A stretch of DNA of 64,000 bases, taken from NCBI GenBank assembly GCA_964514395.1, contig CAZEQK010000006.1, forward strand, positions 50,098-114,097, in the 5' to 3' direction. The notes beneath the pieces are model-generated. The model made no database searches. It had not been told where the DNA came from and worked only from the letters and a program-made list of their open reading frames with translations. The translations under genes were made by a program, and so were the position numbers. Numbering within the stretch: the stretch's first letter is position 1; each line of letters begins with the position of its first letter. Source of the DNA: CAZEQK01 sp964514395 (GTDB taxonomy: Bacteria; Bacillota; Bacilli; Tepidibacillales; Tepidibacillaceae). Below, piece after piece: positions 52,363 to 62,145 of this stretch.

Positions 52363-53057
52363 AGGTCTCCTCCAAATCGATAACCTATTCCATACACTGT
52401 TTGAATATACTTAGGATTAGCTGGGTCTGTCTCTACTTTTTTTCGTAAATTACTAACGTGAGTATCAATGGATCTTTCATAATTTGCATAAGCTTCACCC
52501 ATTGCAATGTTCATAAGCTGTAGTCTACTATATACCCTTCCAGGTCTATGTGAGAGTGCTAATAACATTTTATACTCCGTTGGAGTTAGGTTTAATTTTT
52601 TATCATTTACATATACTTCATATTTAGAAGTATTAATCTTAATACCCCCTCGAATGATTATTTCTTCTTCATGATCATCTTTATCATCAGAATTTGTTCT
52701 TCGTAATACGGCCTTCATTCTGGCAACTAATTCTCTCAAGCTAAATGGTTTAGTTATATAATCATCTGCCCCCATTTCTAAACCCAATAGCTTGTCAACT
52801 TCATCTGTTTTTGCTGTAAGCATAATGACCGGCATTTTCTTATTAAATTCTCTTATCGCCCTTAACGTTTGATACCCATCCATACCCGGCATCATCACAT
52901 CTAGCAACACTAAATCAATACTGTTATTCTCCAAATATTTAATCACTTCGGTACCACTTTTTGCATCGAAAACGCCATATCCCTCATTCAGTAAATAGGA
53001 CTTTACCATTTCTCTAATATTAATTTCATCATCAACAACTAATATTGTTTTCTTCAT
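52359..53057 (-). CDS. OmpR/PhoB-type response regulator
   Basis: 232 residues: receiver (VVDDEINIREM, phospho-Asp in LVLLDVMMPGMDG, K in YITKPFSLREL) and winged helix (LTPTEYKMLLALSHRPGRVYSR, SIDTHVSNLRKKVE). I chose ATG 53057, six bases after GGAGG. It lies 105 bases after the Met-rich secreted protein gene, with a terminator between. Confidence 0.93.
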   Translation of the reverse strand: MKKTILVVDDEINIREMVKSYLLNEGYGVFDAKSGTEVIKYLENNSIDLVLLDVMMPGMDGYQTLRAIREFNKKMPVIMLTAKTDEVDKLLGLEMGADDYITKPFSLRELVARMKAVLRRTNSDDKDDHEEEIIIRGGIKINTSKYEVYVNDKKLNLTPTEYKMLLALSHRPGRVYSRLQLMNIAMGEAYANYERSIDTHVSNLRKKVETDPANPKYIQTVYGIGYRFGGDL

Positions 53058-53118
53058 ATTAGCCCTCCGCACTGGGTCAAAACTATTATCATCATATTAG
53101 CATATTCTTCCTTTATTA

Positions 53119-53155
53119 TAAAGAAAACCTGGCGAATGCCAAGTTTTCTTTCTTT
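53119..53155. terminator. Terminator of the Met-rich protein gene
   Basis: AAAGAAAACCTGGC / GCCAAGTTTTCTTT stem. Confidence 0.88.
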
Positions 53156-53161
53156 CTCTTA

Positions 53162-54070
53162 CTACTTATTGTTAGTAGACCAGCGTGATCCTCCACCATT
53201 ACCTCGACCTTGCCCTCTTTGAAAACTTTGCCCAGATTCATCATTCATCATTCCTTGTCCTCTAGCTCCATTTCCTCGGAAAGCAGGACCAAAGTCATCA
53301 TTTGAAATCGCATCCTTAATATTTACATCCATCAGATCCATGATGTAGTCCCTCTGTTCTTCTGTGATTTTTCCATCCTTAACTAATTGATCTAACTGTT
53401 CTTTTTTCTCTTTTAATATTGTTTCAGTTATTTTCTCTGTTGATATACCTTTATCCTTTGCAATATCTGCAATCGATTTGCCTGATGATCTAAGCTGATA
53501 TAATTCATCCTCTGTTATACCAAGTACTTGTGCTATATCATCAAGCATACTACCTGCAAAATATTGTCCCATCCTAGGGCCTATGTTTTGTTGGGAATTC
53601 ATCATTCCCTTCCCTCTGTTTCCCTGTGTATTCGAGCTAGGACCAAAATCATCATTAGTGATGGCTGATTTAATATTTTCCTCCATATTTTCAAGCATAT
53701 ACGTTTTTTGCTCTTCTGTTATTTTTCCATCTGCTACAATCTGATTTAATTGCTCTGTTTTTTCTTTAATCATTGCCTTAATTAAGTCATCAATAGCTAT
53801 TCCCTTGTCCTTTGCGATATCTGCAATCGACTTACCTGATGCTCTAAGTTGGTACAATTCAGCTTCTGTCATACCTAGTACTTCTGCTACATCATCAAGC
53901 ATACTTCCTGCAAAATATTGACCCATCCGAGCACCCATCATATTTGACCCCTGTGCTCTTGGGCTAAAGGTATTGCTTGAATCTGCATAGCTAACCATCG
54001 GTCCAAACATTGCACCTACGCCCATTGCACCAATAATTGCGCCGATAAATAATATTTTCTTCATTTTCAT
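53162..54070 (-). CDS. Secreted Met-rich protein with two DUF2680-like repeats
   Basis: 302 residues: signal peptide (~1-28), then two repeats of about 110 residues (residues ~45-150 and ~165-275). Each carries GQYFAGSMLDD, a (E/D)LYQLR(A/S)SGKSIADIAKDKGI helix-turn-helix-like block, DGKITEEQ and SNDDFGP-type ends. Met clusters (GSNMMGARMG, GKGMMN, GQGMMN) and a Gly/Arg-rich tail follow. Upstream of the two-component system on the same strand. Function unknown. Confidence 0.82.
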   Translation of the reverse strand: MKMKKILFIGAIIGAMGVGAMFGPMVSYADSSNTFSPRAQGSNMMGARMGQYFAGSMLDDVAEVLGMTEAELYQLRASGKSIADIAKDKGIAIDDLIKAMIKEKTEQLNQIVADGKITEEQKTYMLENMEENIKSAITNDDFGPSSNTQGNRGKGMMNSQQNIGPRMGQYFAGSMLDDIAQVLGITEDELYQLRSSGKSIADIAKDKGISTEKITETILKEKKEQLDQLVKDGKITEEQRDYIMDLMDVNIKDAISNDDFGPAFRGNGARGQGMMNDESGQSFQRGQGRGNGGGSRWSTNNK

Positions 54071-54224
54071 GCTAACCATCCTCCCTTTTATACAAATAAT
54101 GAAAGCCTTATTAACTTTCTCTTATATCTTATCCAAAGGGTGTCTAGATTTTCTTTTAAAAATATCAAGATAATGTTAAGATTTACCTTCGCTATCCTTT
54201 TTCACTCAATATGTTACCAAATAT

Positions 54225-54261
54225 AAAAAAAAAGAGAACTTCATCTTATGATAAAGTTCCC
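54225..54261 (-). terminator. Terminator of fabI
   Basis: GGGAACTTTATC / GATGAAGTTCTC stem, then a run of nine T on the minus strand. Confidence 0.9.
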
Positions 54262-54287
54262 ATTTTATATCTATCATTACTTTCAAT

Positions 54288-55061
54288 TTAAATTCTTCCT
54301 AGCACATGGTAACCACTATCTACGTGAATGGTTTCACCTGTAACTCCTCTAGATAATGAACTAATTAGATATAATGCCGTATCCCCAACCTCTGAAGCGT
54401 CAGTTGCTCTTCTTAAAGGGGCCTTCTCCTCAATATCATGAAGAATCTCATTAAAATCCCTTACTCCTTTTGCGGAAAGAGTGCGGATAGGTCCAGCAGA
54501 AATTGCATTTACACGTATATGATCTGGCCCTAAATCATTTGCTAAGTATTTCACGCTGCTTTCTAAAGCCGCTTTTGCAACACCCATCACATTATAATTT
54601 TGTACTACCCGTTCTCCACCTAAGTAGGTCATAGTAATTATACTTCCACCTTCATTCATTAAAGGTGCTGCTTCACGAGCAACATTAACTAAAGAATAGA
54701 CACTTATTTCCTGAGCCATTAAATAGCCATCACGGGATGTATCTGCATACCGCCCGGCTAATTCCTCAGCCTTCGCATGGGCAATACTATGTACCACACC
54801 ATGAATCATACCTACATCCTTTTTAAGCTGCTGAAACAATGTTTTTACTTCTTCGTCATTTGTCACATCACATGAATATACTAATGATTGATCTATTTCT
54901 GAAGTAAGTACTTTTATATTTTTTTCAAATCTTTCCCCTTGATATGTGAAAATTAATCTCGCTCCTGCTTGGTCTAATGACTGTGCTATAGCCCATGCTA
55001 TACTTCGTTTATTGGCTACACCCATAACCAAAATATTTTTCCCTTTTAGTAGTTCTTTCAT
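54288..55061 (-). CDS. fabI: FabI, NAD(P)H enoyl-ACP reductase
   Basis: 257 residues. Cofactor motif GVANKRSIAWAIAQ, catalytic Tyr/Lys block QNYNVMGVAKAALE, and SAGPIRTLSAKGV. Last step of fatty-acid elongation. Just upstream lies a full FapR operator. Single gene with terminator. Confidence 0.96.
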   Translation of the reverse strand: MKELLKGKNILVMGVANKRSIAWAIAQSLDQAGARLIFTYQGERFEKNIKVLTSEIDQSLVYSCDVTNDEEVKTLFQQLKKDVGMIHGVVHSIAHAKAEELAGRYADTSRDGYLMAQEISVYSLVNVAREAAPLMNEGGSIITMTYLGGERVVQNYNVMGVAKAALESSVKYLANDLGPDHIRVNAISAGPIRTLSAKGVRDFNEILHDIEEKAPLRRATDASEVGDTALYLISSLSRGVTGETIHVDSGYHVLGRI

Positions 55062-55074
55062 AACTAACCTCCTT

Positions 55075-55091
55075 TTAGTACCTGATACTAA
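55075..55091. promoter_or_regulatory. FapR operator
   Basis: TTAGTACCTGATACTAA fits the FapR consensus TTAGTACCTRNTACTAA at all positions. It is next to the fabI ribosome site; malonyl-CoA would relieve repression. Confidence 0.92.
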
Positions 55092-55562
55092 TATTTACTC
55101 ATATGTTACCTTATATTTTCGACAATTTCAAATGATTTATTAAGTTCCAATCATTAGTTTGATTGTTTTATAATAAATTTTCCTTTTAAATATTGTTTAT
55201 CAGTGAAGGAATCTGACCTTATGTATTCACTAAATGAAATTTATTTCAGCCGAAATTATAAATAGAATTTTAACACTCATCATCAACTCACCATAGTCCT
55301 ACTATGCTCATAAGTTGAGATTCAATACAGCCTTTTCAGTGTACAAGCCACTCTATTCGACAAAAATGGATGTTTTGCTATGTTTTTCTTACCATATTGA
55401 GTTTATTCAGAAAGAGGGGTATGTCATCTCAATGTAGTTCTTAGTGACGGATAGATATCGTATAAAAACGAGTCTAAAGAAAAGGCTAAATTTAGTGTAT
55501 AATAATTATATTCCTTATTAATACGATACAGTAGTAAAGTAATATAGATACGGAGGACTTAT
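55092..55562. other. 470-base intergenic stretch upstream of pyc
   Basis: No convincing gene. It holds a hairpin at 55283-55318 (TCAACT...CATAG/CTATG...AGTTGA) and a TGTATAAT -10-like box at 55496-55503 about 60 bases before pyc, without a clear -35. GGAGG at 55552 is the pyc ribosome site. The hairpin may end upstream transcripts or be a leader element. Confidence 0.5.
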
Positions 55563-58500
55563 ATGGCAGAAAAAAAGCTATTTACAAAGATACTCGTCGC
55601 TAACAGAGGAGAAATTGCTACAAGGATTTTTCGTGCTTGTACTGAACTTGGCATTAGAACGGTGGCAATCTATTCAGAAGAGGATAATGTTTCTTTACAT
55701 CGCTTTAAGGCTGATGAAGCTTATCTGATTGGTGAAGGAAAAGGGCCAATTGAGGCCTATTTAGATATTGAAGGTATCATTGAAATTGCAAAGCGTCAAG
55801 CTGTGGATGCAATCCACCCAGGCTACGGCTTTTTAGCAGAAAATGAGGAGTTTGCTCATCGTTGTAAGGAGGAAGCTATCACATTTATCGGACCAGAACC
55901 AGAGCATATTCGTATGTTTGGTGATAAGGTTGAAGCAAGGAAGATTGCAATCCAGGCCGAGATACCGGTGATTCCAGGTACAGAAGAACCAATAGAAAAG
56001 CTACAGGATGCGATTATTTTCGCTAATAATCACGACTACCCAATCATCATCAAGGCTGCTTCTGGGGGTGGTGGAAGAGGTATGCGAATTGTACAGAATC
56101 AAGGAGAGCTAGAGGAATCTATTGACAGAGCAAAATCCGAGGCACGTTCCGCCTTTGGGAATCCAAAGGTCTACCTTGAAAAATATTTAGATAAGCCAAA
56201 GCATATCGAAGTCCAAATTCTTGGGGATCGGTATGGCAATACTGTTCATTTATATGAACGAGATTGTTCTGTACAGCGACGTCACCAAAAATTAGTCGAA
56301 GTCGCACCTTCTTTATATTTAGATGATTATTTACGGGAGAAAATTACAAATGCAGCCGTAACCTTAATGAAAACAGTAGGATATACAAATGCAGGAACAG
56401 TTGAATTTCTTGTCACTCCTGATAAACAATTTTATTTTATTGAAGTGAATCCACGAATTCAGGTTGAGCATACCATTACTGAAATCATCACTGGTATTGA
56501 TATTGTTCAAGCTCAAATTAAAATAGCTGAAGGACATGCATTAGATAGTAAAGAGATTGGTATCGCTTCACAAATGCAGGTAGAAAAAAAGGGTTATGCC
56601 ATACAATGTAGGATAACCACCGAGGACCCTGAAAACCAATTTATGCCTGATACGGGTAAAATTACTGCTTACCGTTCAGCTAATGGCTTTGGAGTGAGAT
56701 TAGATGCGGGAAGTGGATTTACAGGTGCTACCATTACCCCTTACTATGATTCCTTACTAGTAAAGGTATCTACCTATGCAAACTCATTTGATCTAACTCT
56801 AGCAAAGATGACTAGAACATTAAAGGAGTTTAGAATCCGTGGGGTAAAAACGAACATCCCATTTTTACAAAATGTGATGAAGCATCCTTTATTTATTAAT
56901 GGTGCCTATGATACATCCTTTATTGATAACCACCCTGAACTTTTCCAATTTTCAAAGCGTCAAAATAGAGCTACGAAGCTTTTAACCTATATTGGAAATG
57001 TAACGGTAAATGGATACGCTAGCTTACCTAAAACGGATAAAAAACCGCTATTCTCTAAGCCTAGAATACCGCAGTTATCAGTGGATCAGCCTTATCCAAA
57101 GGGGACAAAACAGATATTGACTGAAAAAGGACCCTCAGGACTTATTGAATGGATAAAGGAACAACAAAAGGTACTCATCACCGATACTACTTTTCGTGAT
57201 GCCCATCAATCTCTGTTAGCTACCAGAGTCCGAACCTATGATCTATTACAAATTGCGGAGGCTACTGGAAAGCTTGCCCCAGACCTATTTTCTCTAGAAA
57301 TGTGGGGTGGCGCTACTTTTGATACGAGTATGAGGTTTTTAAAAGAATCTCCTTGGGATCGGTTAATAAAGCTAAGAAGTAAAATACCGAATCTGTTATT
57401 TCAAATGCTAATTCGCGGTGCCAATGGTGTGGGCTATTCTAATTACCCCGATAATGTGATCAAGCAATTTGTTAAAGAATCCGCCAATGCTGGTATTGAT
57501 GTATTTCGTATCTTTGATAGTCTGAATTGGCTAGAAGGGATGAAATTAACCATAGATGCAGTTAGAGAGCAGGATAAAATCGCAGAAGCTGCGATGTGCT
57601 ACACTGGAGATATACTTGATGAAAGCAAAGATAAGTATAATTTACGCTATTATGTGCTGCTTGCAAAGGAGTTAGAGAAGGCTGGAGCTCATATCATCGC
57701 CATTAAAGATATGGCAGGCCTACTTAAACCCTATGCTGCTTATAAGCTAATAAGCACTTTAAAAGAAGAAGTAAGGGTTCCTATTCATCTCCACACCCAT
57801 GATACGAGTGGAAATGCTCAGGCAACCTTGCTGAAGGCCATTGAAGCTGGCGTTGATATTGTAGATACTGCTTTAAGCGCGATGTCTGGATTAACCTCTC
57901 AGCCAAGCTTAAACGGTACGGTAGCCATATTACAGCAGCAGGATAGAGATACGACCCTAAATCTTGATCATTTACAGCAATTAAGTAATTATTGGGAGGA
58001 TATAAGACCTTATTATGCTGGGTTTGAAAGTAAATTAAAAGCTAGTAGTACTGAAATTTATAAGCATGAGATGCCCGGCGGTCAATATAGTAATTTGGAG
58101 CAGCAAGCAAAGGGTGTTGGTTTAGGAGATAAATTTGATAAAGTAAAAGAGATGTATACCATGGTTAATAAGATGTTTGGGAATATAGTAAAGGTAACGC
58201 CTTCCTCAAAGGTAGTAGGCGATATGGCTCTATTTATGGTACAAAATAATTTAACAGAAGAGGATATTTATCAGCGAGGATTAGAAATAGATTTTCCGGA
58301 TTCCGTAATTAAATTTTTCCAAGGCTACTTAGGTCAGCCCTATGGCGGATTTCCAGAAGACTTACGTAGAATCATATTAAAGGAGAAGGAGCATATTACC
58401 TGTAGACCTGGTGAGCTCTTACCTCCAATAGATTTTAAAAAAATAGAACTAGATCTACAGGAAAAACTAAATCGTAGCACCAATGATCATGATATATTGT

Positions 58501-59012
58501 CATATTTAATGTATCCACAGGTATTCATAGATTTGGAGAATCATCATAACGAGTACAGTGATGTATCTGTACTTGATACACCAACCTTTTTCTATGGTTT
58601 AAGACTTGGAGAAGATATTGCGGTAGAGATTGAAAAAGGTAAAACCTTGATTATTAAATTGATGGCGATTAGTGAATTACAGGTAGATGGTACGAGAACG
58701 ATATACTATGAATTAAATGGGATTCCAAGGGAAATCGTAGTTAAGGATCATAGTGCAAAAGTGGTATTGGAAAAACGTAGAAAAGCAGAGGAAAATAATC
58801 CAAAGCATATTGGTGCTTCCATGCCTGGAAAGGTATTAAAGCTATTAGTCAAGACAGGTGAGAAAATAAAAAAAGGGGAGCATGTCATCGTAACTGAAGC
58901 AATGAAAATGGAAACGACGATTCAATCTTCCCGAGATGCTGTCATTAAAGATATCTATGTGAAGCCCGGAGATATCATCGAAACAAATGACTTACTAATT
59001 GAGTTTGAATAG
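55563..59012 (+). CDS. pyc: Pyruvate carboxylase
   Basis: 1149 residues, full length. Biotin carboxylase domain (~1-455; AASGGGGRGMRIV, FIEVNPRIQVEHT), carboxyltransferase (~535-810; TTFRDAHQSLLATRVRT, LEMWGGATFD, metal-binding HLHTHD), and C-terminal biotinyl domain with EAMKMET. Makes oxaloacetate from pyruvate and bicarbonate (anaplerosis). GGAGG precedes ATG 55563. Confidence 0.97.
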   Translation: MAEKKLFTKILVANRGEIATRIFRACTELGIRTVAIYSEEDNVSLHRFKADEAYLIGEGKGPIEAYLDIEGIIEIAKRQAVDAIHPGYGFLAENEEFAHRCKEEAITFIGPEPEHIRMFGDKVEARKIAIQAEIPVIPGTEEPIEKLQDAIIFANNHDYPIIIKAASGGGGRGMRIVQNQGELEESIDRAKSEARSAFGNPKVYLEKYLDKPKHIEVQILGDRYGNTVHLYERDCSVQRRHQKLVEVAPSLYLDDYLREKITNAAVTLMKTVGYTNAGTVEFLVTPDKQFYFIEVNPRIQVEHTITEIITGIDIVQAQIKIAEGHALDSKEIGIASQMQVEKKGYAIQCRITTEDPENQFMPDTGKITAYRSANGFGVRLDAGSGFTGATITPYYDSLLVKVSTYANSFDLTLAKMTRTLKEFRIRGVKTNIPFLQNVMKHPLFINGAYDTSFIDNHPELFQFSKRQNRATKLLTYIGNVTVNGYASLPKTDKKPLFSKPRIPQLSVDQPYPKGTKQILTEKGPSGLIEWIKEQQKVLITDTTFRDAHQSLLATRVRTYDLLQIAEATGKLAPDLFSLEMWGGATFDTSMRFLKESPWDRLIKLRSKIPNLLFQMLIRGANGVGYSNYPDNVIKQFVKESANAGIDVFRIFDSLNWLEGMKLTIDAVREQDKIAEAAMCYTGDILDESKDKYNLRYYVLLAKELEKAGAHIIAIKDMAGLLKPYAAYKLISTLKEEVRVPIHLHTHDTSGNAQATLLKAIEAGVDIVDTALSAMSGLTSQPSLNGTVAILQQQDRDTTLNLDHLQQLSNYWEDIRPYYAGFESKLKASSTEIYKHEMPGGQYSNLEQQAKGVGLGDKFDKVKEMYTMVNKMFGNIVKVTPSSKVVGDMALFMVQNNLTEEDIYQRGLEIDFPDSVIKFFQGYLGQPYGGFPEDLRRIILKEKEHITCRPGELLPPIDFKKIELDLQEKLNRSTNDHDILSYLMYPQVFIDLENHHNEYSDVSVLDTPTFFYGLRLGEDIAVEIEKGKTLIIKLMAISELQVDGTRTIYYELNGIPREIVVKDHSAKVVLEKRRKAEENNPKHIGASMPGKVLKLLVKTGEKIKKGEHVIVTEAMKMETTIQSSRDAVIKDIYVKPGDIIETNDLLIEFE

Positions 59013-59036
59013 GATAGTTCATTCATTTACACTCTA

Positions 59037-59078
59037 AAAAAGGAGACCTAGTAGAAACTATGACTGTGTCTCCTCTTT
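59037..59078 (+). terminator. Terminator of pyc
   Basis: AAAGGAGAC / GTCTCCTCTTT stem with a long loop, then TTTATTT. Confidence 0.7.
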
Positions 59079-59080
59079 AT

Positions 59081-60748
59081 TTACATGGCTACTTCATCGT
59101 TCTGCAGCCATCTTTTCACCATATTTCTAATGATTAATGGCAATGTCTCAAAGGAATAGGGCTTATATACCCGTTCCGTCCAACGATGGGCATCAAAACC
59201 TAACACTCCAACATTGATGGCAGGAATATTAAATTCTCTAATCCTTTGAATTGGGATTTTATAAACCTGATTCCAAACTGGAAAATTAGCTGTAAGCATT
59301 TGAAGTTCTTCATCTGTATCATGTATTGAAAGGTAACTACTATCCGATAAAAAAGGGAAGAAACGCTTAATTGAAAAATGATCATTATTTTCTTTTTCCC
59401 ATTGCTCTGTGACCTCTTTAATCACCGATAGTACCCCTTTATGATCTTCAGACTCATTTAGATAATGGTGAGGTAAATAAGGTGGTGCATAAAAGAGAAT
59501 AATACAAGGATTCCCACTCTCATCTAGTTTCCGTAAGGTATCAACGATTTTAAAGCCTAATAATCTAGGTTCCATAACTTGATGCTCTTGAACAATATTT
59601 TTTACTACTTTTTCTACATCTATTCCCTGTCCTGCCAACCTAAGACAAAATTCTTGATATGTATATACATTTAAATCCCAAGACATTGCTTGAACTGGAA
59701 TATGGTTAAGCTTGATAAACCTATTGTACTGCTCTTGATAATATACCTTCACATTTTTTGCTGCTATTTTCGCAATTTCCTTTAATTTGTGTAATATATC
59801 CTTTGGTGAAGCTTCATACACCATATAATTAAAATATAAAAAACTAGTTACTGCGGTTTGTACATTATAAAATTCCTTTGTATCCTTTTGAAGTAAAGTT
59901 GATGGTGGTACCATCATCTCCCCTTCAATATCTTCAGTAAGATCCATATTATTGCTAATTAAACGATTCAACTCCGAAGTAACTACCGTTGGATCTAATC
60001 CATCTAATGGCTGTCCGACATGAGTTTCTCTACCGTAAACATAAAAGTTTGGTAATAGTTTTCCAGTTGCCCCAGTATAGATATAATTTGTATCATCACC
60101 TAAAAAAAGAGGGTAGAAAAAATCATTATTTACAGCTACAAGATAATCTAGCTGCTCCTCTTCCCTAAGGTGGGACAATTCATCTAATGCAGCAAGAATA
60201 CCTTGGTGTTGGTTTTCTTCATCTGGATTCGCCATAAAGATAATTTCTCCATCCCATTCCTCTCTATGCTCGGAAAAAAATAATAGATTAGCCATATGTA
60301 CAGCAATGCCACTCTTCATATCTAAAGCACCTCGACCAAAGAGCCATTCGCCTGATAAAGCCTGACGTTTAATTTCCTTATTATGATCCCATTGCTTAAA
60401 GAATGCTAAAAGCTTCTCTGGCTGATTAGCTATATCCTGAAGATTACCATAATCATGAATTCCAACCGTATCTAAGTGGGAATGAAAAATTATTGTTTTT
60501 TTCGATCTCCCTTTCCCTTTAATACGTGCAAATACATTTTTTCTTCCTAAGGGATCATTTGCTATAGATTGAATCCATACGTATTCTGGATGTTGTTTGA
60601 AATATGGATAATCCTTTAATATACTTGTAATTTTTTTAGCAATCTCTGTTTCCCCATGACTCCCATTTAAACTCAATGTGTTTACAAGGGTAGTGGTCAA
60701 TTTTTCGACCTGTTGAAATATTGATTTATCTTTTAACTCGTTATACAT
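59081..60748 (-). CDS. RocB-like M20-family peptidase
   Basis: 555 residues. M20 metal elements HSHLDTVG, GRGALDMKSGIAVHMA and ANPDEENQHQG; the long C-terminal part matches arginine-utilisation protein RocB rather than DapE. RocB's exact reaction is not settled. I chose ATG 60748, seven bases after GGAGG. No roc genes are adjacent. Confidence 0.88.
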   Translation of the reverse strand: MYNELKDKSIFQQVEKLTTTLVNTLSLNGSHGETEIAKKITSILKDYPYFKQHPEYVWIQSIANDPLGRKNVFARIKGKGRSKKTIIFHSHLDTVGIHDYGNLQDIANQPEKLLAFFKQWDHNKEIKRQALSGEWLFGRGALDMKSGIAVHMANLLFFSEHREEWDGEIIFMANPDEENQHQGILAALDELSHLREEEQLDYLVAVNNDFFYPLFLGDDTNYIYTGATGKLLPNFYVYGRETHVGQPLDGLDPTVVTSELNRLISNNMDLTEDIEGEMMVPPSTLLQKDTKEFYNVQTAVTSFLYFNYMVYEASPKDILHKLKEIAKIAAKNVKVYYQEQYNRFIKLNHIPVQAMSWDLNVYTYQEFCLRLAGQGIDVEKVVKNIVQEHQVMEPRLLGFKIVDTLRKLDESGNPCIILFYAPPYLPHHYLNESEDHKGVLSVIKEVTEQWEKENNDHFSIKRFFPFLSDSSYLSIHDTDEELQMLTANFPVWNQVYKIPIQRIREFNIPAINVGVLGFDAHRWTERVYKPYSFETLPLIIRNMVKRWLQNDEVAM

Positions 60749-60919
60749 CATTTCTCCTCCATATACTCAAAATAACATCTCCATATCCCTACTATATATT
60801 TTTTAATAATAACCGTAAATTACTTGATCATAAATAACCATACATTTGTTATTTAGAATGTATCTATCATAAGTAATTTGTATTAAAATAAAAGAAATGA
60901 TGAATTAGGAGGAATAACT

Positions 60920-61315
60920 ATGGATTTTAAATTAAAGATTGGCTTAAAGGGAGAAAAAACAGTGAAGGTGTCAGAAAATAATACTGCAAAAGCATTAAGT
61001 AGTGGGTCATTAGAAGTTTTTTCTACTCCTGCAATGATTGCATTAATGGAAGGAGCAGCCATAGATACCGTTCATTCCAATTTACCAGATGGCTATGGTA
61101 CAGTGGGAACGGGTGTTAATATCAAACATTTAGCTGCAACACCATTACATATGACAGTTACGTCTAAGGCTGAACTGATAGACTTGAATGATAAACATCT
61201 CATTTTTAAGGTGGAGGCCTATGATGAAAAAGAGCTTATTGGTGAGGGGATTCATGAGAGATATATAATAGATGAAGCCGCATTCTCGTCAAAGGTAGAA
61301 GAAAAAAAATCATAA
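60920..61315 (+). CDS. FlK-like hotdog thioesterase
   Basis: 131 residues. Catalytic Thr36 (STPAM), Glu44 (MEGAA) and His70 (IKHLAATP) keep the 6-8 and 26-residue spacing of fluoroacetyl-CoA thioesterase FlK (Thr42, Glu50, His76). Most relatives in Firmicutes act on ordinary acyl-CoAs, so the natural substrate is open. AGGAGGAA precedes ATG 60920. Confidence 0.88.
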   Translation: MDFKLKIGLKGEKTVKVSENNTAKALSSGSLEVFSTPAMIALMEGAAIDTVHSNLPDGYGTVGTGVNIKHLAATPLHMTVTSKAELIDLNDKHLIFKVEAYDEKELIGEGIHERYIIDEAAFSSKVEEKKS

Positions 61316-61321
61316 GTAAAT

Positions 61322-61351
61322 GAGGGAGGGTCTCCGTACCCTCCCTATTTT
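61322..61351. terminator. Terminator of the FlK-like gene
   Basis: GAGGGAGGGT / ACCCTCCC stem followed by TATTTTG; it overlaps the fetB stop region on the other strand. Confidence 0.8.
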
Positions 61352-62103
61352 GTGTTCAAATTCTTAAACTGATGATATTTGTTAAAGATGATTCCATGAA
61401 TAAGTAACGCAAAAATGATACTGACAATTGCAGATGATGAGGTTAATGAATACATAATGAGTAATTGATAGCGGACTGCTTCAATCGGATTAGCTCCTGC
61501 CACAATCATCCCTGTCATCATCCCTGGAAGCTGTACTAGTCCTACGGTTTTCATTCCATCTATCATAGGTATCATCGAAGCTTTTACACTTTTTCTTGTG
61601 ACCATTTTCATCGCTCGCTTCGACGAGGCTCCTAAAGCCAAATATACTTTTATCTCTTCCAAACGCACATCCATTTCGCCCTTTATTCGGTTTAAAAAGA
61701 GCCCAGAAACCACCATTGCATTACCTATAATCATACCGCTTATCGGAATAATATACTGCGGTATTGGCTTGATAATTTGTAAGCCTAGCATCAAGCCCAT
61801 TGTTATGACCTCGGTTGTAGTAATTGCTATGGCAATTCGCCATTTTATTCCCTTTAAATCCTTCCATTTACTTGCTGCATTTAGTGTTGCAACAATAACC
61901 ATGACGGACAGCATCATCAGAATAAATAAAATAGAATCTGAAGCAAAGATAATATGTAAAACATAGCCTACACCGATTAGTTGAATGGCGGCACGAATGG
62001 TTCCTATGATAATATCCTTTTCTAAGCCAATCTTTTGCCAAAGAGAAAAGAGAATGGCTAATGAAACAAACGCTAATGTGAAAAACAATGCTAAATTTGT
62101 CAC
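61345..62103 (-). CDS. FetB-type (UPF0014) ABC permease
   Basis: 252 residues, about seven helices. IGTIRAAIQLIGVGYVL, MMLSVMVIVATLNA and VGLVQLPGMMTGMIVAGANP are family blocks. FetAB of E. coli is reported to export iron; plant relatives are STAR2/ALS3. It follows the ATPase by 42 bases. Confidence 0.9.
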   Translation of the reverse strand: MTNLALFFTLAFVSLAILFSLWQKIGLEKDIIIGTIRAAIQLIGVGYVLHIIFASDSILFILMMLSVMVIVATLNAASKWKDLKGIKWRIAIAITTTEVITMGLMLGLQIIKPIPQYIIPISGMIIGNAMVVSGLFLNRIKGEMDVRLEEIKVYLALGASSKRAMKMVTRKSVKASMIPMIDGMKTVGLVQLPGMMTGMIVAGANPIEAVRYQLLIMYSLTSSSAIVSIIFALLIHGIIFNKYHQFKNLNTK

Positions 62104-62145
62104 CTTTTACCCTTCCTCAGATCATATTGATGAAGCTCTCCCACT

